This document shows, piece by piece, positions 24,984 through 35,699 of a stretch of DNA of 64,000 nt. The position numbers were made by a program, and so were the translations under genes. The stretch is from Porites lobata (taxonomy: Eukaryota > Cnidaria > Anthozoa > Scleractinia > Poritidae): NCBI GenBank assembly GCA_942486035.1, contig CALNXK010000040.1, positions 1 to 64,000 on the forward strand. The letters run 5' to 3'. Numbering within the stretch: position 1 is the stretch's first letter; each line of letters starts with the position of its first letter. The notes under the pieces are model-generated. The model did no database searches. It was not told the origin of the DNA and saw only the letters and a list, made by a program, of their open reading frames with translations.

Positions 24984-26393
24984 CTGTGGAATGCAAAGCG
25001 ACATTAGTCATAAGCATGTGAATGCGCACAAATGCGTTTTCATGTCTTAGCGATAAAAAAATTGTGACCATTCGACTAGAGAACTAAAAGGCGATCAAGG
25101 CTGTCACTTAGAAAGCACTCAAGTAAACACCTTTATCCAAGCCAACAAAGTACACCAATCTCGTTTGCAGGGTTCTCTACTGGTAGAGAAACCTGGGAAC
25201 GAGGTTACAAATTACACTTCCTTTTATAGGACCACCCAGTACAGGAGGATTCCGCTGACTGAACGCAGCTCGTTAAGTGTGACCAATTCAGGACTTAATT
25301 GAAGTGCCTATGAAGAAAACGTGATATGTGTCACTAATTTTATCGGCTGTTCCCGATTGCTGTGTGAAATGCAGGTGATATATTAAGCTTATGACGACAT
25401 CCGCTGGTCCCCCCTTGAGAGCAAGAAACGTGTGCTTAAACTATAATTTATACATATTGAACAAACTAGTTCGCAAAGTTGCCACTGGTAATGATATGAA
25501 CCGAAGTCTTCACATACATAAAGAGATATTTTGACATATCGCCCTCAAAAGCACGCTTAGAATAAAAAGGACGAGTTTTTGAAGACAATACACCTTTCAA
25601 AGAGAGAATTTAGTCAGCTGTGAACTTATCGAATATCGATGTAACTTTGGAGGTCACCTTAACAATATTATCGTATCATGATTGTTGTCTGCTAGTGGTA
25701 AACATAACAATATTCTCTCGAACCTCAACAGACTCAATCCATTGGCTGCAACGACAAGAACTACTATAACCACTTTAATTCGAGACCTATTGGAAAGTTG
25801 TAAACTTATTCTCTCGGCAACGAACGAACGGGAAATCTTTTGACGGCAAAGATTGAACTGCTAGTAATCTCTTTCTCAATATCAGAAATATTCCATGGTT
25901 GATTTCAATCATCCATGCAGGTCGTTGGTTGTCCATGCAAAAGAACATTCTAACTTTGAACACGGGTAGAGGCTACTCAACTTTGAAGGCTAAAGTAAGT
26001 TTATGGACAGACTTCATCAAAGAAAAGCCGAATCAATTGCTAGCATCTCACCTCTTTAAGTTCACTTGAGAAGTGCATGGCCTCCAGATGTCTTGTACAT
26101 CTTGTAAGGTACATTCACGGTTCGCTTTGTGCGCCATACGAAATGTTAAGGAAAAAGACTGGGAGATGTGATTATTGACACGATGTCTGATGTGCGACAT
26201 TCACGGCAACCAAGTGTTGCTGGGGTAACAATGCAAGCCATAGGGTGACTGTGAAGACAAATAAGCCTTCAATTGTGTGCAGGAATACAATTGTATTAAC
26301 AAAAGTGAATTATTTGCATTTATGTTATTGGCTCGGAAAGGCCTTAATTAACTCTTAATAACAATTCAGCATCCGTTATTAAAATATTGAATA
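24984..26393. other. intergenic or intronic, one small hairpin
   Basis: No coding frame supported. It could be intron 5' of exon B. A 44-bp imperfect inverted repeat lies at 25,160-25,203. Confidence 0.4.
25160..25203. repeat. small inverted repeat
   Basis: Two 22-bp arms (CTCGTTTGCAGGGTTCTCTA... and ...GAGAAACCTGGGAACGAG) pair with about four mismatches and no loop. Probably a small MITE remnant; no target duplication recognised. Confidence 0.6.
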
Positions 26394-26477
26394 GATGTGA
26401 AGACTGTGGAGTACATGTAAAGCATTTGTTTGCACTTTCGTGCTTTAAACTGTGGGCAACTAGACTCCCCAACCCTA
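26394..26477. repeat. dispersed repeat, copy 2
   Basis: Same orientation and about 88 percent like 19,943-20,027 by eye: GATGTGAAGACTGTGGAGTA through GGGCAACTAGACTCCC. Confidence 0.75.
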
Positions 26478-26538
26478 AATATTTCTTTTGAAACCGAAAC
26501 GTCAATAGCGTAAATCATGTGGCGGCTTCGTCTATTAA

Positions 26539-26911
26539 TAGGGACCTTAAGATCCGACGACGGCGACGGCAACGGGAACACCACAAAAGCAATAGGTTTA
26601 ATTAGCAAAACAACAATTTTGCACGTGCATCACGCTTTTTTGTACATTTCTTTGCAGTCACTGCACGACTACGACGCCGTTGAAAATGACTAATTTCACG
26701 ATGTACAGAGGAAGTATACAAGCGACGTCGAAATTTCCTCTCTCTTTCTGAACTTGGATATGGTTCTTAGGAATTCAACTTTAGGAGGGTTCGCCTACAT
26801 TTGACAAAGTTAGTGACCTGGAGTAATCGCGATGAAGATTGAAAGAACGCGAATTCACTTTTTCAGCGAAGTTTTTTCTGCCGTCGCCGTCCTCGGATCT
26901 TAAGGTCCCTA
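26539..26911. mobile_element. TA-flanked MITE with GC-rich inverted ends
   Basis: The ends GGGACCTTAAGATCCGACGA (26,541 on) and GGATCTTAAGGTCCC (ending 26,909) are inverted repeats of about 33 bp that continue into GACGGCGACGGCA/TGCCGTCGCCGTC. Both ends abut TA, as after Tc1/mariner-type insertion. The interior is about 300 bp with no coding capacity. Confidence 0.8.
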
Positions 26912-27244
26912 TTGTGGCAAAGTCAAACACTTCATTGAAATTCCCGTTATGATTGCATGCTTAATACTTTATGGATTAAGGACATAATTAAACAGCGAAA
27001 TGCCGGTTATCGGACGAGCTGTGTACCTCACTATGAAAGACATTTAACGGATGCTACAGCGAAAACTTAATTACCTTCGAGAAAGCCCTTCTTTTAGAGC
27101 ACCTACCATGGAAAATTCAGATTAACTGTTGCTTACCTTTTAATTGTGAATAAAGGGTGAAATAATGAATATGTGAATATCTTACATTAGAAATGCGGGA
27201 TGAAAAATTAAATGTAAAGAGGATCTTAGCATTTGTAGGTGCAC

Positions 27245-27360
27245 ATCCTTTGCAATTGCAAAAAGAAAACCTGAAAAATTCAGGCTTATATGGGATTGGA
27301 ACCCTTGACCTCTCATGCGATACCAGTCAGTGCTCTAACCAATGCAAGCGAGCCATAGTT
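27245..27360 (-). mobile_element. tRNA-derived SINE-like sequence
   Basis: On the minus strand an A-box-like TTGGTTAGAGC is followed by a B-box GGGTTCCAATCCC at tRNA spacing. A tail then reads GCCTGAATTTTTCAGG and goes into T-rich DNA. The cloverleaf is degenerate, and the extra tail after the tRNA part points to a SINE rather than a functional tRNA. Confidence 0.6.
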
Positions 27361-28157
27361 AGAAAGGTGATAAACCAACTGGGGTTAACGTATAGTTTCT
27401 AAAGAAGCTGCGAGGGAATGTCGGAGTGAATCGATCTGACAAGCCAGAGCTCGAAACGTCAGCTGTGAATCTTTTAACCCTTTAGGCCCCAGTATCCAAA
27501 CTATTCTCATATATTTTCATACAGTATATAAGTTGGGAGAATGTGCTAAAAGATAGCAACTTCCTTTCAGTAATCACTGAACTTAATCATTTGTATAGCG
27601 CTTTCTCTTGTTCAAGTATGGAAATTGTGAAGAGTAATTCGATTTCTGTCATCCTTGGAACTCGAGGTGGACAACTGACTTAATATGACCAAATTTCTTT
27701 GTAGAAGTCTGTAAAAGGCTTTTGCAAAGTTCGATTTCCCCAGTAGTTACATTGAAATTTATTTTAACAAGGTTATTCACCTGTTTATATTTGCTTTTTA
27801 AAAGTTGCATTAAGTCAATGTACTGGTTACAACATCGATGGTTCTTTGGCCTTTCTCATGAAAAAAAGAAAAAAAGAAAAAAAATTCCCGCAAATATAAT
27901 AGAATTTTTGTATCTTCTCTCTCTGGCTTTAAATTCAAAAGTCGAGAAGTGCTGGGCCTTGGGAATAAGGAGACAATTGTATTTATGTGATACCCCTTCT
28001 AAGGTCGCGTGGCGCCACGTGACCTGGTCATGTGCTTGCCATTCATGAATGTATTTAACATTATTTGTACTATATTTTGTAAAGTACGAATTACCTGGCC
28101 TATTTCTTACAAATAAAGAAGATTGCAATCACACATACTCTACGTTGTGTTGTACTG

Positions 28158-28237
28158 ATACGTGACGCATTATAGTCAAAACTAGGTTGATTTTCTGGCA
28201 GCAAAAAGGAACTTCTCGATTTTGTTAATCCAGCGAA
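28158..28237 (-). pseudogene. partial duplicate of exon C
   Basis: The segment beginning ATACGTGACGCATTATAGTC matches 28,709-28,789 inside frame C in the same orientation: about 56 of the first 61 bases agree, then the similarity fades (shared CAGCGA/AGGCGA). It lies just beyond the frame C stop and is not part of any open frame. It looks like the remnant of a local duplication of this gene. Confidence 0.7.
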
Positions 28238-28308
28238 TCATACCCCTCTTATACTGAGAACTATTAAACGCGTATTTCAGTATAAACAAGCTGATGTAGT
28301 TAAGTATT

Positions 28309-29090
28309 TCAGCTTGTGTAGGGTCTTGGTTTTATAAAAACTTGTATTGTAGTATTACTTAAAGAATTGTCCCGTCCCGATCGAATCCTGTGGGCGTCCT
28401 CGAGTGCGACACTCTCTCTTCCAGTTAAACTGAACCCCTCCTTTGGCAACATCTCCATTCTGGATGGCAGAGGCTCTGTCAGACGTACTGCCCTTGGGCA
28501 ATATCCATAAGGCCTTTTATCCTTATCATATTCAAGACATGGATATAAGGAACTGATTTTGCGATTAAACCTCTCTCGCAGACGGCCACCATTACAATTC
28601 AGACAGAGTTCCTTCCCAACCACTTCGCAAAACTCTTTCCGCATAAAATTGTCTTTGCATAATCGGTTGTTAGGCTTAATGTAAGAATGCGATGGAACAC
28701 ATCGGTCAATACGTGACGCATTATAGTCAAAACTAGGTTGATTTTCCCGCAGCAAAAAGTAACTTCCCGGTTTAAACTCAGGCGAAGCAACAAACTTGTA
28801 AGTAACATCATTCGAAGTCTCAGCTCTTAAACGACCAAGGAAACTAGCAGACTGTTGAAATCCTCTTCTAACAGGCGACGTTTTTTTGCTTTTTTCGTTA
28901 ATCCAAGCCTCCATTTTACCAAATGATTTTGCCTCGCAGTGTTTTTCACTATAGATAAACAGATCTCGGACGCTTTTCACGTCGTCAGAGTACAGAAAAT
29001 TTCCCTCTTGGATTTGTTTACTATGAATCTTGAAGAGACTGGGCATCAAAGCTTGACTTTGCTGGGTCTTGCTCATTATCTTGCTTCTTG
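28309..29090 (-). CDS. uncharacterised protein (exon C)
   Basis: A minus-strand frame of 255 residues from the ATG at 29,076 to the TGA at 28,309. A polypyrimidine tract and acceptor (CTGGTCTATAG) put a possible exon start at 29,090, with the frame open between. Phase fits the donor-like T|GTAACT at the end of the frame at 30,140-31,596, so C may continue that gene after a 1,057-bp intron. The product is basic with many Arg/Lys/Ser and a Cys pair (ELCLNCNGGRLRERF) near residue 155, too little for a zinc-finger call. It ends TTIQVFIKPRPYTS. No signal, membrane segment or known domain. Function unknown. Confidence 0.5.
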
Positions 29091-29813
29091 CTATAGACCA
29101 GAGTACAAAAGTTTAGAAAAGTAAGTTCAACGAGAGCCAGTGACTCAAATTTATCGGCATGAATTGTCACTCTGAAAATACCAAATTTCGTTTTTAAATT
29201 GAATCGTTAATTTATTCATTCTCTCATGGATTTCAACACACCTGCCGAAAGATTTAAACGTCTGTTTCTTCATAAACAAAGAAAAATCAATTTGCTCAAG
29301 CAATATTTTTGCAGAAAAAAAAAACACGACTGTTAAACCTTTATAGAACGACATTATTTTAAGTTGGTATTTTACACTGGAATTAAGAGAATTGATTTAT
29401 CAGAGGAAAGTATATTTGGGAGAGGAAAAGCATTAACAGTTACTATTTGTATTGTACAAACCATTTCATGAATATTCAAAAAAGTAATTCCGCTAAAAAC
29501 TCGTTTTCCTTTTGAGGTAGGTATGAAATACAATTTAAAAAATCTTTCATTATTGCTGAGGGTAACGATATTGACATCTTTGGCATATGACAATCAAAGT
29601 TTCTCTTTCTACCTGACTTCAATCGTTTGGTTTTCGGTGTACGCTTACTGGTAATTTACACTTCAAATCATTAGTAAGTTATGAAAAAAATACATCACTA
29701 ATGAAAACAAGATAGCACACAAGAAAAAGACATAAGAAATGAAAATACTCGCGCTTTTGTCCTTAAAGTTGGCAAGAGAGAGAAAGAGAACGGTAAAAGC
29801 GCGAATGCTCGCT

Positions 29814-29853
29814 ACTCGCGAGGCCCTCGCGGGAAGACGCGAGGGTCGCGAGT
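29814..29853. repeat. GC-rich hairpin
   Basis: ACTCGCGAGGCCCTCGCG, a 6-base loop, then CGCGAGGGTCGCGAGT: a strong stem with one interior mismatch and a gap, conspicuous in AT-rich DNA. It lies in the proposed intron between the two minus-strand exons. Confidence 0.75.
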
Positions 29854-29877
29854 CATAGCCAACAAAATAATAAAAAA

Positions 29878-30020
29878 ATGTATATGTTGTAGTTAATTTT
29901 TTATCCCAGGTAATTTTTATTTTTCTTTTGTTTCAATTTCATTAGCATACATTACCATACCCAAAAACAAAAGAAAAACAAAAATTACCTGAGATGAAAA
30001 ATTAACTACAACATATACAT
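29878..30020. mobile_element. hairpin MITE
   Basis: Two arms of about 57 bp (ATGTATATGTTGTAGTTAAT at left and its reverse complement ending at 30,020) flank a loop of about 30 bp. They pair over nearly their full length, including an internal ACCTG/CAGGT step. Size and structure fit a miniature inverted-repeat element; no clear target duplication. Confidence 0.8.
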
Positions 30021-30139
30021 AAAAGTGACCTCATTTACGTTCGCGGTGCTCTCTTGGGTATGATCAGTGATTGCAGCAATTCATGCAGGATAAATATAAC
30101 TACTCAATAAACTGAGTAAAACTAATCATTATTAAAATC

Positions 30140-31596
30140 TTAGTTACATTTCCAAGGGAGTGTTATAACAGTCGATTGTCTAGAAATATTAGGAACTTCT
30201 TCATCACTTTGTTTCAAAGTTTGTTGGTACTTTTTTGGCGAGGTCCGCTTTATTTCCGGCAAGACTTTAAATCCTCGAACGTTTATTTTTCGGCCGGCGC
30301 TTTTACCAGCGTGGTAAGCCTGAAAAGATTCTAACGAGAAAACGGAATCAAGCGACATAGAGCGATTTTGCCTGCAGACGTTTGTGGTGTGGTTTTCCTC
30401 AACTGAGTCATTTCGCCTTTCCCCACTCCTCGCAAGGTCAACTGAAATGTTCTCGCTTGACCTGGCATTTTGTATCGGGGCAGTCACGATGAGTTCCGAA
30501 GGCACCGAAGTAGACTTTGAAATCAGATTCGGCAGTGAATCGCTCTTTGTAACAAGGGGAAGTAGTCTTACGCGAAACTTGCTCTTATAGCGATCACTTG
30601 GAGGGCAAGCGATGTTAGGTAAACCAACTATCTCAGCCGTGGTGCCTTTACATTCGTGGGTTTTGCATGTACGACCTCCATGTAGAACTCTTTCGCTTTG
30701 TACACCATGGTCCTTCAAATCCTTTAATTTAAAATCTTCTGGGCAACTATCAAAAGCAACACCAGTATCTTGCCCTCCTTTGCAAAAGGTTTTGAATGCC
30801 GTGAACGCGTCATCAAACGAAGGAACTTTCGCTTTTTCTTTGGTTGTCGGAACATTTTTCCTCAAGTTGTAAAGCGGCGGTACCCTTTGAGGTTTTTCTC
30901 TCCTGGTTTTTATGTGAGGAATTGTCCTGGTTGAAGATGGCGTTGCAGAAATATCTCGTGCAAACTCTACACTTTTGGTAGAAAGCAGACAATTACCTAA
31001 ACGTTTATCGTGTAAAACAGACCAGATTTCCTTCCAAGGACTGGGATTAAGGCTCCTCCGAGACTCTAAAATATTCAAGTCAATATCTTGGCTCTGTACC
31101 TCGCCTGATGAATTCATGCTTTCAGGTGTTCCTCTTAAACTTCGCTCTTCACTTTTCTCAGCACTACCATCGGCGGGACTCTCGTCCTGCCTTAAACCAT
31201 CAGATTGCTCTTCACGACTGGAAATTAAAAAGGTTCCTTCACATCTTTATCATCTGCCGCTAGAGGCGCACTTTGGTAATTTAAAGCAGTCCCCTCTATT
31301 TGTATCTCAGGTCTGAAATCTTTCTTGTTTTTACTCAATCTCGGCCAAAGGATCGGTGAAATAACTTCTCTAGGAAGCGCATTCCTTGCGAAACGTTCCT
31401 CCGAAGTTGTTCCAGTTTTCCTGTCTTCCTGGTCCTTCTTTGACTCGATATTACGCAACGTTAAACAACTCGGCAGATCATCCATAATTCGGTCACAGTT
31501 TACAACCGTAAAAACCAAGTCCTGCTTCGTTTTCTCTCTTCTTTCAGAAAAGAATTTCCCAATCATACCCGCCCGAAACTTTCTAGACTCTCTCAT
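30140..31596 (-). CDS. uncharacterised protein (exon D), split by a homopolymer frameshift
   Basis: Two minus-strand frames abut. One runs from the ATG at 31,596 to a stop at 31,225. The other is open from about 31,240 through the ATG at 31,117 to the TAA at 30,140. They differ by one base, and the switch falls in an A5 run (31,227-31,231, T5 in the coding sense). One extra base there would give a single frame of about 485 codons. The alternative is a new exon at the TTTCCAG acceptor near 31,207, but I found no donor of suitable phase. The protein is Ser/Lys/Glu-rich, probably disordered, with the patches KSKFRVRLLPLVTKSDSLPN and RGFKVLPEIKRTSPKK. No recognised domain. A donor-like T|GTAACT at 30,148/30,147 could splice to 29,090. 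An in-frame TAG lies 9 bases before the ATG, directly after an acceptor-like sequence, so the start is uncertain. Confidence 0.5.
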
Positions 31597-32612
31597 CAAA
31601 GACAACTATTTAAATGCGTGAAGATATTTACTACCACTAAAAGCGTCATGTTCAATCATTCGCCGCATTTTCTACAACACAATAAAGCTACGTCAATTGG
31701 TTTATAATAAAAGTATATGCACAAAGGCAACGTGATAACAAAGTGCTTTACTAATGGGAAATGGGTACTACTATTGTATAGTTTGTGTAAGAAACACATC
31801 TCAAGGGAAGGGTTATTTATATCTCCCTGCCTACGACGCACTAATTGCTCCTTCAAGTTTCAATGCCGAGCGACAAAGATCACAGTTAACGTTGCAAGTT
31901 AAGCATCTCTGCAAAAAGAAGAGGGAAACAGGACTCAGTGACTTCAAAAGCGAAGGTAAAAATGTTAACATTCAGGACTGGAAATAACCCAATAAACAAC
32001 TAATTTAAAGTAACCAAACAACCGAAGGTACAAACAAATGAACTGAACTAATAACACAACTCATAAACAAAGAAATGGCGCTAAAGAGAATAAATAGCAT
32101 ATCAAATTGATACTAGCACATTCCGAAGTAATCTAACACATTAACAGATCAATTACTTTTTCAATATTGTTTGATAAGCGCGAGCAGGGTGGTCGGAAAT
32201 ACATAACAATATGCCGCTTTCTCTCAAGTACTGTGCTTTCATTGTATTTAAATACTGAACAATAAACTTTTTGAACCTTGGAAACTACCCAAGCCAGTGG
32301 CGAAGTCATCAGTGAGTCTCGTTTAGACACTTAAAAGCTCTTTTATGAATAGAAAAAAAAAAAGAAGTGCGACACAGAATTTTTGCAACTGTGGTCTTTC
32401 CTTTCGAATGACGCTTACATATACGTCAAACTCATCGACCATGAATACAGTATTTGATGTGTAAATTGTAAATAACAAGAAAATTAAGGGCGAAACGTTA
32501 GAAATACGTGTAATGACAATAGTAAAACATATGAACTCGTATATAGTTAGGCTGGTAAAAAATTAAAATGAATAACACGACCACGCAATTAGGGATGAAA
32601 CTTTGAATGAGA
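31597..32612. other. intergenic, 5' flank of minus-strand frame
   Basis: About 1 kb of AT-rich DNA upstream of the minus-strand frame D. No TATA motif at a convincing distance, no recognisable gene; short frames at 31,656-31,987 and 32,133-32,330 are unsupported. Confidence 0.4.
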
Positions 32613-32780
32613 GCAGCCTGTGCCAGGCTCTCAGATAGTATAGTGGGGATGAAAATAAGCGAAAATACGACGCGACTGGGAAAGGGGGCGGTGGCGGCGG
32701 GACCCCAGCCCCTGCGCGTGTTTTACATTTCTTTTTACTAAACGACTTTCCACCACTATCTCGGAGCCTGGAACAGGCTA
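32613..32780. mobile_element. MITE with 8-bp target duplication
   Basis: Inverted ends AGCCTGTGCCAGGCTCTCAG (32,615 on) and, from the right, AGCCTGTTCCAGGCTCCGAG. They extend through AGATAGT and are flanked by exact direct repeats GAATGAGA (32,605-32,612; 32,781-32,788). An 8-bp duplication fits hAT-type mobilisation. 168 bp, no coding content. Confidence 0.85.
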
Positions 32781-32825
32781 GAATGAGATCGATTACCCAT
32801 GCTGCACAGAAAAAAGAAAACTAAA

Positions 32826-32946
32826 CTGCGCTCAAGAATTTCTATTTGTCTTACTTGCTGTCCCTGCTGGTTCATTCGATAGCTGCGCTCAAGAATTTCT
32901 ATTTGTCTTCAATTTCATTGTCCCGATTAACTGGTTCATTCGATAG
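32826..32946. repeat. local tandem duplication
   Basis: CTGCGCTCAAGAATTTCTAT ... GGTTCATTCGATAG occurs at 32,826-32,882 and again immediately at 32,883-32,946, the second copy having a few inserted bases. Recent-looking slippage or unequal exchange. Confidence 0.8.
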
Positions 32947-33099
32947 TGACAGTCTCGAGCCTGCGTACAAGACTGGGATTGGGGAAGTTTTAAATAACTG
33001 TGATGCCTTCAAGCCCTTTGGGCTTCTACTGTAAAATGTATGCACGTTCAATTTATGAAATTAATAAGAGTGTTAGCACGTTGTCTCTTAACGCTAAAT

Positions 33100-33935
33100 T
33101 TTCTTTATTATCATTATTAATATTTTTTATTATTATTTCGCCCCCAGCATAATGATACACTAACAAATTACAAAGACTCGTCAGAAAAAAGCAAGAAAAC
33201 CCAAAGAAACCATGAGGCTTATATACAACGTGGGCCTTTTCCACTAAATTACAAAATACACTTAATATTAATTTTAACTGACCGGCGAAGGCAGAGTAAC
33301 AATAATACGTAGTAATAAGGTACCGTAAAATTCCGAAAATAAGCCCCGGGGCTTACATTTTTCAAAGCCCTTTTTGACGGGCTTATTTTTGGAGGGGCTT
33401 ATATTCGGAGGGGCTTATCTACGGAGGGAAATTTGCTTTTTAAATTCGACTAACCTTATATTTTGAAGGAAATTACCGTTTTTGCTTTGTTTGACTTTGT
33501 ATTTGAGGGCAATTTCCAAGTTTTGGAGGGGCTTCTTTTCGGAATTTTACGGTATTAAAAAAAAAACAAAGATGAAGAAAAAAATAAATAAATAAAGACA
33601 AAGCTTACAAAGAAAAGGAAAAAAGGGAGGGGATAGATGGAAAGGAACAAGTTCAGTGAGGTGTTTCTTCAGTTTCTTCCTCAAAGTCGATACACTGAGC
33701 TTTGAAATTCTAGAGGTAACTTAAAGAAGTATGGGACTCTGTTATTCAGAAGAAAAAAGGTGAGGACAAGCTCATAATAGAAGTCAGTGGGACACTGATC
33801 GATTTCTGTCACAATTTTCCTTAAGTAGGTGTTAAGAATGGAATTTCTCGGTGTAAAGTTAGTGATTCTAGGAAAATCGAGAGGGTACTGGACTGAAATC
33901 AGAATATCAGCGTGTCCGAAACGCTTGCTACTTTT
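33100..33935 (-). mobile_element. LINE 3' relic (hosts a nested MITE)
   Basis: Minus-strand reading near 33,712-33,646 gives SKLSVSTLRKKLKKHLTEL, the C-terminal end typical of LINE ORF2, followed by a 3' UTR ending in TTA/TAA-rich repeats near 33,100. The 3' UTR is shared with 55,264-55,480 in the same orientation (TCGTCAG...GAAACCATGAGGCTTATAT, then TTACAAAATACACTTAATAT). The element is interrupted by the MITE at 33,323-33,552. Dead copy. Confidence 0.7.
33323..33552. mobile_element. TA-flanked MITE nested in LINE 3' UTR
   Basis: Inverted ends CCGTAAAATTCCGAAAATAA and, from the right, CCGTAAAATTCCGAAAAGAA, each abutting TA (33,321-33,322 and 33,553-33,554). The interior repeats GGGGCTTAT motifs. 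The related LINE copy near 55,425-55,440 lacks the insert and reads straight through. Tc1/mariner-type target choice inferred. Confidence 0.85.
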
Positions 33936-34026
33936 AAACGCGATATCATAGACTATATTTATTAAGAGTTGTGTGTTTGTTGTTTTTGTTGTTTTTTTGC
34001 CGGTTTTTATATTATGATACTATCAA

Positions 34027-35518
34027 AGCTTCAAGTGGCCTCAAGCAAAAATATAGGGCTTAATATAGGGGCGATTTTTAAAAATATAGGGCCAACATAG
34101 GGAATATGCTAAGATAATAGGGAAAATGGAAAACATAGGGATTTGTTAAACCATATTATATCCAGTACCAGTTTTGCAACTCTGCAGAAGGTAAGGAGCA
34201 TAATAAATTTTAGTCCAACATTGTGAACACTTATACAGAATAAGGTCACTAACTTTGGGCAAGCAAAAAAAAAAATGTACCTAGATTAATACACACACAC
34301 TGACCCTAAAGAAGTACAGTGAAAATACTGTTTTGTGTTTTGCAACCGTCCGGATTTTTTTCTACGTGCAACAGTGAAATTGGTAGGCTTACACAACTTT
34401 AACCTCCTGTTTAAACGCCTTTTTTTCGCCTTGTTTACTTTCTGGCGGGTAGCTCATACTGTGGAGCTTTTCTCACATTGTGAGGACATGAACCTGGTCT
34501 GTTTTAGACGTATTGATTTCTGGTGGTTTTTAGTGTTTCTGACAGAATTTGACCTCTTTTGAAGCGTTACCCTTGAAATTGCAACTCAATAACCCTTTAA
34601 TAAAGGTTTTAGTTTCTCTAGTTTGCTCCAGAATGCATCAATGTAGAGTTGTTTTGTCCGTGAATACAATGACTCCCTGCTATGTTTTATTGCGCTGGGC
34701 CCAGTTTCAGAGATGCTTGCAGGATGTAGAATTCTCATGAAGAGTGATTCACAGATCCGCATTTAAAAGAAGGTATAATTATAGCTTCAACTCGAAGCTA
34801 CACCAACCAACCAACTATGGAGAATTGTACTTAACGACTGATACCCTCCACTTTTCTGTAGTGGAGCACAATGTTATGTAATTCTTTCTTTGGTAATTAC
34901 TTTTGAATTTTATAGCTTCACAGCTTGCGACTGTTCGGTTAATCATAAATGTCACTTTTGATCAGGAAAGACCGGGGTTTCAGTTCTACATGTGAACCTT
35001 ATCAGTTGCAGTGTTGGCTTTGTGTTCAGTTGCATTAAAGGAGCAACTTTATAGTCTTGTGGTGAGAATGGTACAGTCGCTCTGCCAGACTGAGCTTTGA
35101 CCTTGCATAGTATTACAGATACCCCATCAAATTGGAAATTCTGGCTACTTAAAAAGCAACCAATTATTGAGTGTGGAATACGATCCCCTTCCGTTTGAAA
35201 AATAAGTGCACACAAAGTTGCCGCATACTCGTTCTATAATCTGGATAATATCTGGATAAAGATCACTGCTCACAGCAGCATCAAATTCATAAGTACATTT
35301 ACATGCACTAATAATAAAATTATTACCAGTGTAGTCCTGGATGGTCCGAAAAATTCACTGTCTTTGTCACAACCCACCAACAGAAGTTCATGAACTTCAG
35401 TATATTTTTATTTTCTGATGGAATTATAGGGATCATAGAGCATTTACAAACTAAATAGGGAAATATAGGCAAAGTTTTAAAACATAGGATATATGGGAAA
35501 CATAGGGACACTTGAAGC
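34027..35518. mobile_element. possible TIR element with ATAGGG subterminal repeats
   Basis: GCTTCAAGTGGCC near 34,026 and GGGACACTTGAAGCC near 35,505 form short inverted ends about 1.5 kb apart. Clusters of ATAGGG lie just inside both: six or more at 34,053-34,142 and four at 35,453-35,506. Subterminal hexamer clusters are usual in hAT-type elements, but no clear target duplication or transposase was found, so the boundaries are tentative. Confidence 0.45.
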
Positions 35519-35699
35519 CCTTTACTATAAATCAGTATTTTTCTGGTCGGTTCTTATGTTGTGTAGTTCGGAGATACTAGCAGTTAATCTACAATCCGAC
35601 AAAAAATAGTTATGAGTGAATGGATGAATGAAATGACTCAGGTCTCAGGACTATTCATTGCCACAGTAATTCATCTTATGAGACACTCCTCAGAAGGGC

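Noticed and set aside
27281..27355. Functional tRNA gene
   Set aside because: A and B boxes are visible but the acceptor stem does not pair and a SINE-like tail follows.
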